A stretch of DNA of 18,724 nucleotides from Negativibacillus sp. (GTDB lineage: Bacteria > Bacillota > Clostridia > Oscillospirales > Ruminococcaceae): NCBI GenBank assembly GCA_020024325.1, contig JAHHTY010000042.1, forward strand, positions 1 through 18,724, in the 5' to 3' direction. The notes beneath the pieces are model-generated. The model saw nothing but the letters and a program-made list of their open reading frames with translations. It was not told the DNA's origin and ran no database searches. The stretch's first letter is position 1, and every line of letters starts with the position of its first letter. Positions 12,477-18,724 of this stretch are shown here, piece after piece. Made by a program: the position numbers and the translations under genes.

Positions 12477-13685
12477 TTATAAAGCGAATGCGTCATGAAT
12501 TACATTAACCGCACGTTTTGCCTGATCCTGGTCAATCAGAACAGAAATTTTAATTTCGCTTGTAGAAATCATGCTGATGTTGATGTTGCTTTCACCCAAT
12601 GCTTCAAACATTTTGGCAGCAACACCGGGATTGGAAAGCATACCTGCACCGACAATAGAAACTTTGGAAACATTGTCTTTAAAGACAATTTCTTTTGCAC
12701 CGACAATTTCTTTAAACTCTTCCGAAACTTTCAGTGCCTGCTGTTTGTGTGCGGTGGAAACGGTAAAGCTGATATCTTTTGTACCGTTTCTGCCAACGGA
12801 TTGCAGAATGATATCCACATTGACTTTTTCAGCAGCAAGGGCAGAAAAGAGCTTGAATGCAATGCCCGGCTGGTTTGGAACCTCCAGAACAGAAATTCTG
12901 GCAACGTCATTATCCATTGCCACTCCTTTAATCAGCATCTTTTCCACTTTGCAAACCTCCTTGACTTCAGTGCCCGGTACATCGCTGTTGATACTCGAGC
13001 GAACTTCCAGTTTTACAGAATATTTTTTAGCCATCTCTACCGAACGATTATGCAGAACATTGGCGCCGCAGGTTGCCAGTTCCAGCATCTCATCATAGGT
13101 AATTTCGTCCAGCTTATGAGCATTTGGAACGATTCTTGGGTCAGTAGTATATACGCCATCAACATCGGTGTAGATTTCGCATTTATCTGCTTTGAGTGCT
13201 GCTGCGATTGCAACGGCACTGGTATCGCTTCCACCACGTCCCAAAGTGGTGATGTCATCATACCGATTGATGCCTTGGAAACCTGCAACAATGACGATAT
13301 TTTTCTTGTCCAGTTCGTTTTGCAGGCGTTCGGTGTTAATCTTTTTGATGCGTGCGTTGCCGTGGGTGGCTTCGGTCAAAAAGCCTGCCTGCCAGCCACT
13401 GAGAGAGATAACAGGATATCCAAGTTCTTCAATCGCCATTGCGAGCAGTGACATAGAAATCTGTTCTCCGGTGGAAAGCAGAACATCCATCTCACGGCTG
13501 GAAGGTTTACTGGTAATCTCAGCCGCTTTTTTAATTAAATCATCGGTAGTGTCACCTTGTGCAGAAACAACAGCGATGACATCATTTCCTCTTTCGTATG
13601 TATCGGTGATAATCTGAGCCACGTTGCGGATACGCTCTACATTGGCAACAGAGGTTCCACCGAACTTCTGTACAATTAGATTCAT
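12477..13685 (-). CDS. lysC: Aspartate kinase
   Basis: Aspartokinase phosphorylates aspartate, the first step to lysine, diaminopimelate (needed for the wall and for dipicolinate), threonine and methionine. The 402-residue product has VQKFGGTSVANVERI (5-19), LLSTGEQISMSLLA (about 68-81), and TTLGRGGSDTSAVA in the kinase domain. Two C-terminal ACT domains follow (from about 265: VARISVLEVPNQPGIAF; and about 345: VSKVSIVGAGMLSNPGVAA), the place of end-product feedback. The length fits the single-chain, ACT-ACT class II-type enzymes. The start at 13685 has GGAGGG 7 bases upstream; the frame extends to 13748 through the promoter and is not coding. No lysine riboswitch is present in the 28-base leader. 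Confidence 0.96.
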   Translation of the reverse strand: MNLIVQKFGGTSVANVERIRNVAQIITDTYERGNDVIAVVSAQGDTTDDLIKKAAEITSKPSSREMDVLLSTGEQISMSLLAMAIEELGYPVISLSGWQAGFLTEATHGNARIKKINTERLQNELDKKNIVIVAGFQGINRYDDITTLGRGGSDTSAVAIAAALKADKCEIYTDVDGVYTTDPRIVPNAHKLDEITYDEMLELATCGANVLHNRSVEMAKKYSVKLEVRSSINSDVPGTEVKEVCKVEKMLIKGVAMDNDVARISVLEVPNQPGIAFKLFSALAAEKVNVDIILQSVGRNGTKDISFTVSTAHKQQALKVSEEFKEIVGAKEIVFKDNVSKVSIVGAGMLSNPGVAAKMFEALGESNINISMISTSEIKISVLIDQDQAKRAVNVIHDAFAL

Positions 13686-13719
13686 ATCGTTCCCTCCGTA
13701 TCTATCCCTTGATTGTTTG

Positions 13720-13748
13720 ATTATAATACAGGCAAGCACAGCAATCAA
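13720..13748 (-). promoter_or_regulatory. Sigma-A promoter of lysC, flanked by an inverted repeat
   Basis: Minus strand: TTGATT (13748-13743), 17 bases, TATAAT (13725-13720). An 8-bp inverted repeat, CTTGATTG (13708-13715) and CAATCAAG (13742-13749), brackets it: one arm covers the -35 box, the other the transcription start region. This is a possible repressor site. Confidence 0.8.
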
Positions 13749-13749
13749 G

Positions 13750-13995
13750 CATTCTGAACAATTTCGTTAGAAAAATAATTTTCGTGACAAAAAAGTGGAA
13801 GCCCAGCATAAATATTTTGTATCATCTGACGCTGCGTTACTACTTTACATTGATAAATTATATCTGAATTTGTTTCTTGAATGGGGTGCGTTACAGACCT
13901 ATCCTATGCAATTCTCATAAGGAAAGGTACGACCCGAACAAGCCTGCAATAAACAGTATTCTTTGATAAAAGCAGGATTTGTCTAAAAGCGATGG
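13750..13995. other. Intergenic stretch between lysC and hom
   Basis: No ORF with a ribosome binding site or known RNA was found. After the hom stop, CCTGC...GCAGG (minus strand, about 13945-13977) could form a 5-bp stem with a 24-base loop, too weak to call a terminator. Confidence 0.4.
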
Positions 13996-15249
13996 TTACA
14001 ACAGACGGATTTTTCCTAAAAGGGAGATTCCTTCTTTTTTCAAATTTTCTAAGATGCCGTTTAATTGTTCCGGGGAAAAATAAGGGGTAACAAAAGCAAT
14101 CTCGTTTTCCGGCTGGTTTTTTCTTGCAAGCAAAACAGGGAGGGAAAAGATTTCACGGATTTTTTCCAGCTGGCAGCGGTCGGCAAGCTGCAATCTCAGA
14201 TAGCTTTGTACCGGCAGCAATTCCCAATTTTCGATGATGGAAGCGGATTCTTGTGCAGTGCAGTCCTCCCAATAGAGGGTGTCGATTGTATCGGCGGATT
14301 TGGCACAGTCGATAACATCGGAAATTACCGAAGAAGCGGTCGGAAGTTTGCCTGCTCCTTTGCCGTAAAACAGCACATCTCCCGTTGCATCTCCGGTGAC
14401 CAGAATGCCGTTGAACACATCGTCAACGGTAGAAAGCTGGCTTTCATCAGCTACCAGCATCGGAGCAACTTCTATACTGATTTTACGTGTTTGCGGGCAG
14501 CGTGTTGCCTTAGCAATCAGTTTAATAACTCCACCCCAGTCTTTTGCATACTCGACGTCCTGCGGTGTGAGGTGTGTAATGCCTTCACAGTGGACATATT
14601 CGGGATAGATGTGTTTTCCGTAAGCGAGGGAAGCAAGGATGCAGATTTTGCGGCAGGCATCAATGCCGTCAACATCGGCAGAAGGGTCTGCTTCTGCATA
14701 TCCAAGCTCGGAAGCCTTGTCCAGTGCCTGCTGAAAGCTCATTCCGTTTCGAATCATCTTAGTGAGAATGAAGTTGGTAGTGCCGTTTAAAATGCCCTGA
14801 ATGTCGTCAATTTCATTTGCACCCAAGCATTGGTGAAGGGGGCGAATGATTGGGATTCCGCCGCCGACACTTGCTTCAAACAAAATGTTAACATGGTTTT
14901 GCTTTGCAATCGCTAATAATTCGGCACCTTTGCAGGCAATCAGTTCTTTGTTGGCGGTAGCAATGCTTTTTTTGTTTTGCAGACAGGTTTTAACAAAGCG
15001 GTAGGCAGGTTCGATGCCGCCCATTACCTCCACAACGATATGAACTTCCGGGTCGTTGGCGATGGTGTCAAAGTCGGTGCAGAGCTTGTCCTGCCAGGGA
15101 AGTTCGGGGTGGGGACGTCGCACATAAATATATTTGATGTCCAGCTGGCAGCCTGCTTTTTGCTCGATGCTGGTGCGGTTTTTATAAAAAACCTCTGCAA
15201 CACCGGAGCCGACAGTGCCGCAGCCGAGGATTGCAATTTTTTTCATCAT
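13996..15249 (-). CDS. hom: Homoserine dehydrogenase
   Basis: Hom reduces aspartate semialdehyde to homoserine with NAD(P)H, the branch to threonine and methionine. The 417-residue product has the nucleotide-binding GCGTVGSG (9-16), VVEVMGGIEPA (about 72-82), ATANKELIA, EASVGGGIPIIRPL, and the family signature GILNGTTNFILTKM. GYAEADPSADVDGIDACRK holds conserved substrate/catalytic residues. A C-terminal segment of about 80 residues (SYLRLQLADRCQ...) is ACT-like, probably for threonine feedback. AAGGAG lies 5 bases before the first of two adjacent ATGs and 8 before the second (15246), so either may be used. It has its own promoter and lies downstream of the ACT-protein gene, a pairing common in Clostridia. 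Confidence 0.95.
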   Translation of the reverse strand: MMKKIAILGCGTVGSGVAEVFYKNRTSIEQKAGCQLDIKYIYVRRPHPELPWQDKLCTDFDTIANDPEVHIVVEVMGGIEPAYRFVKTCLQNKKSIATANKELIACKGAELLAIAKQNHVNILFEASVGGGIPIIRPLHQCLGANEIDDIQGILNGTTNFILTKMIRNGMSFQQALDKASELGYAEADPSADVDGIDACRKICILASLAYGKHIYPEYVHCEGITHLTPQDVEYAKDWGGVIKLIAKATRCPQTRKISIEVAPMLVADESQLSTVDDVFNGILVTGDATGDVLFYGKGAGKLPTASSVISDVIDCAKSADTIDTLYWEDCTAQESASIIENWELLPVQSYLRLQLADRCQLEKIREIFSLPVLLARKNQPENEIAFVTPYFSPEQLNGILENLKKEGISLLGKIRLL

Positions 15250-15361
15250 AAAAGCTCCTTATCAGTTTGTAGTTTTTTGCAAAATAATACCTTTTAATAG
15301 TTATAAAAGATAATCAGGATATAATAAAAATACAATAAACAGAGAATTGATAATCAGCATT

Positions 15362-15390
15362 ATTATAGCAAATTGAAGTATTATTTTCAA
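15362..15390 (-). promoter_or_regulatory. Sigma-A promoter of hom
   Basis: Minus strand: TTGAAA (15390-15385), 17 bases, TATAAT (15367-15362). The leader is about 105 bases. It contains the 9-base repeat CTGATTATC twice, 40 bases apart (plus-strand GATAATCAG at 15309-15317 and 15349-15357). No riboswitch or T-box was recognised. Confidence 0.8.
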
Positions 15391-15395
15391 TGAAT

Positions 15396-15441
15396 CCAAA
15401 AAGAAAAAGATGCCGTTGAGTTAGAACCCAACGACATCTTT
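15396..15441 (-). terminator. Terminator of the ACT-domain gene
   Basis: AAAGATGCCGTTG (15406-15418) pairs with CAACGACATCTTT (15429-15441) with one G-T pair. On the minus strand TTTTTCTTTTT follows. It lies just after the stop of the ACT gene and before the hom promoter, so the two genes are mostly separate units. Confidence 0.9.
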
Positions 15442-15452
15442 TGCGTTAAATT

Positions 15453-15890
15453 TTAGCTTACTTTGCTGATTCGCACAACACCACGCAGCGAATGCAGACG
15501 CTCAATCAATTGTTCTTCTTCCAAGGTGACATCGGTCATGCGTATTGATACAGTGACAGCGGCAACACCGTCAGAAGGAATGTTCTGATTGATTGTCAAA
15601 ATGTTTGCCCCATACTCGGCAAGGTGGTTGATAACAGAGGACAGCACACCGGGCATATCCTCCATCACAAGGTAAAGGGTGATGATATTGCTGGAAGCCC
15701 GAGAAGTATACTCCATCACATGGTCTTTATATTTATAAAAAGCACTGCGGGAGATGTTTGCAAGTTTTACCGCCTCGGAGGAGTTTTTTGCTTTTCCTGT
15801 TGCGATATATTTTTTTGCTTCCAAAACTTTTTTGAAAATGTCGGGAACGACCCGCTCATCCACAAGAAGAAACTTTTCTTCGTTTGCCAT
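15453..15890 (-). CDS. UPF0735 ACT domain-containing protein (PheB-like)
   Basis: The 145-residue product starts MANEEKFLLVDERVVPDIF, which is typical of UPF0735 (B. subtilis PheB). Residues about 33-55 (AKNSSEAVKLANISRSAFYK) look like a helix-turn-helix. The C-terminal half is one ACT domain (from about residue 69: IITLYLVMEDMPGVLSSVINHLAEYGANIL), a small-molecule-binding fold, usually for amino acids. The biochemical role of the family is not settled; location beside hom suggests a regulator of threonine/aspartate-family metabolism (inference). The start at 15890 has AGGAG 5 bases upstream; the open extension to 16001 is not conserved. It has its own promoter and terminator. Confidence 0.93.
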   Translation of the reverse strand: MANEEKFLLVDERVVPDIFKKVLEAKKYIATGKAKNSSEAVKLANISRSAFYKYKDHVMEYTSRASSNIITLYLVMEDMPGVLSSVINHLAEYGANILTINQNIPSDGVAAVTVSIRMTDVTLEEEQLIERLHSLRGVVRISKVS

Positions 15891-15971
15891 GACAGCTCCT
15901 TTCCGGACAGAAGTCCTGAATAAAAATATTTTTTGTTTTTTTCTCGAAAACAAATGATGCTTTATAAGGAA

Positions 15972-16001
15972 AATATACCATGTATTAAGGACAATCTGCA
16001 A
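15972..16001 (-). promoter_or_regulatory. Sigma-A promoter of the ACT-domain gene
   Basis: Minus strand: TTGCAG (16001-15996), 18 bases, TATATT (15977-15972), giving a leader of about 75 bases. A small GGAC-TTCT-GTCC hairpin lies just before the ribosome binding site. Confidence 0.55.
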
Positions 16002-16058
16002 GGGTAAAAGCCATTAAAGGGAAAAATTTTCTATAAAGTTCTTTTTGGTGAGGAGAAA

Positions 16059-16136
16059 ATGAACAAATCAAACAAAGAAGAAAGACGGCAATATATACAT
16101 GAAAAAGAAAAAGGGCAAACAATCTTTTTTCATTAA
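16059..16136 (+). CDS. Possible 25-residue charged peptide (doubtful)
   Basis: ATG at 16059 is preceded by GAGGAG and opens a 25-codon frame, MNKSNKEERRQYIHEKEKGQ plus a short hydrophobic end. It lies in the 400-base divergent gap between the ACT gene and cinA. No promoter could be found directly upstream. Its 3' end forms an AT-rich inverted repeat (ACAAT-TTTTTT/AAAAAA-ATTGT, 16119-16145) that runs into the cinA promoter. No family recognised. Confidence 0.3.
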   Translation: MNKSNKEERRQYIHEKEKGQTIFFH

Positions 16137-16144
16137 AAAAATTG

Positions 16145-16153
16145 TGATATAAT
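16145..16153 (+). promoter_or_regulatory. Extended -10 promoter for cinA
   Basis: TG-A-TATAAT (16145-16153) is an exact extended -10 element without a good -35 box. RNA would start near 16160, with a leader of about 140 bases before cinA. No SOS (LexA) box was seen. Confidence 0.5.
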
Positions 16154-16298
16154 TTTACAGAACTAAGAAAAGCATCAGCAATGTTAAATACATCTGTCGT
16201 ACTAAAATTTTCTCTGAAAATTACACAGGAACACAAGAAAAGTTTACATTTGTGCGTTATCATTATCTTAGAATTAACGGACGAAAGAAGGAGAAGCA

Positions 16299-17579
16299 GT
16301 GAAACAGCGCAACGCAGAAATTTTATGTATTGGGACAGAAATCCTGATGGGGGATATTATTAACACCAATGCGGCATATATTGCAAAAGAGCTTGCATCA
16401 CTGGGAATCAATGTGTATCACCAGAGCGTGGTAGGAGATAACCCAAAACGCTTAAAAGATAGTTTGGAGCTTGCTTTTTCCAGAGCGGATATCGTTATCA
16501 CAACAGGAGGTCTTGGCCCTACCTATGACGACCTGAGCAAAGAAACGATTGCTTCCTATTTTGGCAGACAACTTGTGATGGATGAGGAAGCTTTGCACCG
16601 CATCGAGCGTCACTTTGAGCGGTCTAATCGTGTCATGACCGACAACAATAAAAAGCAGGCAATGATGCCGGAAGGCTGTGTGATTTTTCAAAATGAAAAC
16701 GGAACAGCACCGGGTTGTGCTATTGAAGGCAGGGCAGAGCAGGAAGGAAAAACCGCAATTATGTTACCGGGTCCGCCAAGAGAGATGAAGCCGATGTTTG
16801 AGCAGGGGGTAAAGCCATTTCTTTTAAAGGACAGTGACACAAGACTGGTTTCCCACACCATGCACTTTTTTGGAATCGGTGAGTCAATGCTGGAAACCAT
16901 CCTGCACGATATTATGCAGGAAAGCCGCAATCCAACAGTTGCCCCATATGCAAAAACAGGGGAGGTTCAGCTGCGTATTACCGCAAGGGTAAAGAACGGT
17001 GAAGATGCCGGAAGCCTGCTTGTACCTATGATGGAAAGAATCAAAGAAAAAGTGGGCGAATTTTTATACGGAATTGATGTAGGAAATTTGCAGACCGCTG
17101 TTGTGAAAGCATTAAAAGAAAAACATCTTCATGTTGCTTTGGCAGAAAGCTGCACCGGGGGTTATGTTGCAAAACGTATCACCGATGTGAGCGGAGCCTC
17201 TGAGGTGTTCGAGTGTGGGATGTGTACCTATTCTAACCGCATGAAGCAGGAACTGCTGGGTGTAAAAGCTGAAACCCTTGCAAATTATGGTGCAGTATCG
17301 GAAGAAACCGCACGGGAAATGGCAGCAGGAATCCGAAAAATATCGGGAGCAGAAATCGGTGTTTCGGTTACTGGAAATGCAGGGCCTGAACCATCGGAAG
17401 GAAAAGAAGTTGGTTTAGTGTACATTGCAGTGGACAGTGACAGCCTCTCCGAGGTATTTACACTTCATGTTAACCGAAAAGATCAGGATGCAAGAGAAAC
17501 CATTCGTTATCTGGCATCTTCTCATGCACTCAGTTTGATTTTAAAAGCAGTTGAAACAGTGAAATCATTAAATATTTAG
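16299..17579 (+). CDS. cinA: CinA family protein (competence/damage-inducible; NMN deamidase type)
   Basis: The 426-residue product has the two-domain CinA form. The N-terminal molybdopterin-binding-like (COG1058) domain has EILCIGTEILMGDIINTNAA (residues 7-26), ITTGGLGPTYDD (67-78) and MLPGPPREMKPMF (155-167). The C-terminal CinA-C domain has LAESCTGGYVAKRI (281-294) and SVTGNAGPEPSEGKEVGLVY. In other bacteria CinA-C domains act as NMN amidohydrolase (pyridine nucleotide recycling) and the N-terminal domain as ADP-ribose pyrophosphatase. Start is GTG at 16299 with AAGGAG 5 bases upstream. In many Firmicutes cinA precedes recA; here a sortase follows instead. Confidence 0.94.
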   Translation: MKQRNAEILCIGTEILMGDIINTNAAYIAKELASLGINVYHQSVVGDNPKRLKDSLELAFSRADIVITTGGLGPTYDDLSKETIASYFGRQLVMDEEALHRIERHFERSNRVMTDNNKKQAMMPEGCVIFQNENGTAPGCAIEGRAEQEGKTAIMLPGPPREMKPMFEQGVKPFLLKDSDTRLVSHTMHFFGIGESMLETILHDIMQESRNPTVAPYAKTGEVQLRITARVKNGEDAGSLLVPMMERIKEKVGEFLYGIDVGNLQTAVVKALKEKHLHVALAESCTGGYVAKRITDVSGASEVFECGMCTYSNRMKQELLGVKAETLANYGAVSEETAREMAAGIRKISGAEIGVSVTGNAGPEPSEGKEVGLVYIAVDSDSLSEVFTLHVNRKDQDARETIRYLASSHALSLILKAVETVKSLNI

Positions 17580-17627
17580 ATATGATATAATGGTTATTGA
17601 AAAAGAACAATCAGAAAGCAGGAAGAA

Positions 17628-18569
17628 ATGAAGAAAATTTCTAAGCCGGTCAGAAAAGGGCTGATTGCATTTTTTCTGTGTGTGGCTTTGCTATCTTTAC
17701 TGCATCTTGCCCAATGGGCAAGGCAGTCTTATCAAAGCAATCAAACACAGCAACAGCTGCAGCAGCTTTATCATCACGGCTCTTTTGGCAGCTCAAATCA
17801 GGGAAATCATCCCGGATTGAGCGGACAGGAGGGTTTGGTGCCGGGAAGCAGTACTCAACAGAATAATGCGCCCCACACCGGTACGGACACTTCACCTTCT
17901 CCCACGATGCTTCCGGAGTACAAGGCGTTGTATCAACAGAACAGTGACATTGTCGGTTGGTTGAATATTGGGTCGGGACAGCTAAGCACACCGATTATGC
18001 AGCGTGACAATGCATATTATCTGGATCATGATTTTTACGGTCAAGAGGACAGCCATGGTCAGGTGTTTTTAGATGAGAGAAATCGTGCGGACCTAGGTGA
18101 TGATAACAGCATTTTGTATGGACATAACATCACCAGCGATAAGTCGATGTTCAATATTCTTACCCGTTATAAAGACCCTGAATTTGTAAAGAAAAATCCG
18201 ATTATTCAGTTGAATACCCTTTATCAAAAATATAATTATGCAGTAGCGGCGGTTTATATTGTGGCAACCCGTCCGGAGCATGGGGAGCTGTTTGATTATA
18301 TCAATTATCTTAAATTCAGCACCAAGGCGGCAAAAGAAGCTTACATTGCACAGATAGAAAAACGTTCTCTGATTGATACCGGAGTGAAGATGAATAGCGA
18401 GGATAAATTGTTAACCCTTTCCACTTGCAGCTATGAGTTTTCGGATGCAAGGCTTGTGGTGGTGGCAAGGCAACTGCGAGAAGGGGAAAAATCAGAGCAG
18501 TTTGGACAAAATGTTACTGTGAAAGAAAACCCGCTGATGCCGGAAATTTGGAAAAAGTTATTTGGATAA
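17628..18569 (+). CDS. srtB: Class B sortase
   Basis: Sortases are membrane-anchored cysteine transpeptidases that attach secreted proteins to the wall or build pili. The 313-residue product has a basic start and one N-terminal membrane helix (about 10-30). A Gln/Gly/Ser-rich linker follows (about 35-95), then the catalytic beta-barrel from about residue 98. The triad is visible: His166 in LYGHN, Cys267 in LSTCSYEF, Arg275 in DARLVVVARQ. NSDIVGWLNI (105-114) and the extra helix between His and Cys (KAAKEAYIAQIEKRS) place it in class B. AGGAAG lies close to the ATG at 17628. No sortase substrate or pilin is nearby, so its targets are elsewhere. It is 48 bases after cinA and may share its transcript. 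Confidence 0.93.
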   Translation: MKKISKPVRKGLIAFFLCVALLSLLHLAQWARQSYQSNQTQQQLQQLYHHGSFGSSNQGNHPGLSGQEGLVPGSSTQQNNAPHTGTDTSPSPTMLPEYKALYQQNSDIVGWLNIGSGQLSTPIMQRDNAYYLDHDFYGQEDSHGQVFLDERNRADLGDDNSILYGHNITSDKSMFNILTRYKDPEFVKKNPIIQLNTLYQKYNYAVAAVYIVATRPEHGELFDYINYLKFSTKAAKEAYIAQIEKRSLIDTGVKMNSEDKLLTLSTCSYEFSDARLVVVARQLREGEKSEQFGQNVTVKENPLMPEIWKKLFG

Positions 18570-18578
18570 AGATAAACT

Positions 18579-18621
18579 AAAGGAAGCCCTAACGAATTTT
18601 TGATTCGTTAGGGCTTCCTTT
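18579..18621. terminator. Terminator after the sortase gene
   Basis: AAAGGAAGCCCTAACGAAT (18579-18597) and ATTCGTTAGGGCTTCCTTT (18603-18621) form a perfect 19-bp stem with a 5-base loop. The T-run after it is short (TTTACTAATAT), so the stem itself does most of the work; it could also be a dispersed repeat. Confidence 0.8.
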
Positions 18622-18632
18622 ACTAATATAGG

Positions 18633-18724
18633 CTAATATTTTTTAAGCAACCGCAGGCAAACGACCTGCGTGAGCGGAAAAAGTTTCGATTTGCAGAAAA
18701 CCGATAATGCGAAATAGTGCCTAG
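18633..18724 (-). other. Right edge: possible 3' end of a minus-strand ORF, with a small hairpin
   Basis: Minus strand is open for 29 codons from 18722 to a TAG at 18635-18633, with a Cys/Leu-rich predicted end (LTQVVCLRLLKKY). No family is recognised and it may be chance. CGCAGG (18652-18657) and CCTGCG (18665-18670) form a 6-bp hairpin in the same stretch. Confidence 0.2.

Noticed and set aside
12495..13451. 318-residue plus-strand open frame
   Set aside because: Antisense shadow of lysC.
13686..13713. Lysine riboswitch before lysC
   Set aside because: The strong promoter leaves only about 28 bases of leader, far too short for an L-box.
13686..13748. N-terminal extension of aspartate kinase to 13748
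   Set aside because: The segment contains the TATAAT promoter and the ribosome binding site for the ATG at 13685.
15250..15361. Riboswitch or T-box in the hom leader
   Set aside because: No SAM-box or T-box landmarks; only a 9-base direct repeat in AT-rich sequence.

Overview
The window looks like a chromosomal core region of a low- to mid-GC, endospore-forming Firmicute, most likely class Clostridia and close to the Oscillospiraceae/Ruminococcaceae. The reasons are the sporulation genes (a spoIIID end, and the spoIIAA-spoIIAB-sigF operon), strong AGGAGG-type ribosome binding sites, sigma-A promoters with Gram-positive terminators, a class B sortase, and a UPF0735 ACT protein beside homoserine dehydrogenase. 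No rRNA, tRNA, insertion sequence, prophage or CRISPR array was seen.

Layout. (1) 2-232: 3' end of spoIIID. (2) 233-735: no protein gene, but a promoter, an unusual guanine-class riboswitch and two terminators, so an apparently orphan regulatory RNA. (3) 797-3083, minus strand: the translation/secretion/transcription operon rpmG-secE-nusG-rplK-rplA. A hairpin before rplK closely copies the L1-binding core of 23S rRNA, and a weaker copy precedes rplA. The operon stops after rplA, without rplJ-rplL. (4) 3629-9205, plus strand: ddl-murI-(DUF1934)-argS and a homocysteine S-methyltransferase-like gene with a three-hairpin leader. The first two serve peptidoglycan precursor synthesis (D-Glu, D-Ala-D-Ala). 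(5) 9302-10285, minus: a Pro/Glu/Gln-rich lipoprotein, convergent with the previous gene. (6) 10607-12127, plus: spoIIAA-spoIIAB-sigF, the anti-anti-sigma/anti-sigma/sigma switch that activates the forespore programme, preceded by a Spo0A box and a sigma-H-like promoter. (7) 12477-15890, minus: lysC, hom and an ACT-domain regulator (UPF0735), three aspartate-family amino-acid genes, each with its own promoter. (8) 16299-18569, plus: cinA and a class B sortase.

Most genes are ordinary housekeeping genes. The unusual content is regulatory: the orphan riboswitch with an altered P3/J3-1 junction, two possible L1 autoregulatory sites, promoters embedded in or flanked by inverted repeats (rpmG, lysC), and several very short open frames with coupling-type overlaps (before rpmG and spoIIAB) or inside small promoter-terminator units. 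All calls were made by eye; no similarity search or folding programme was run.
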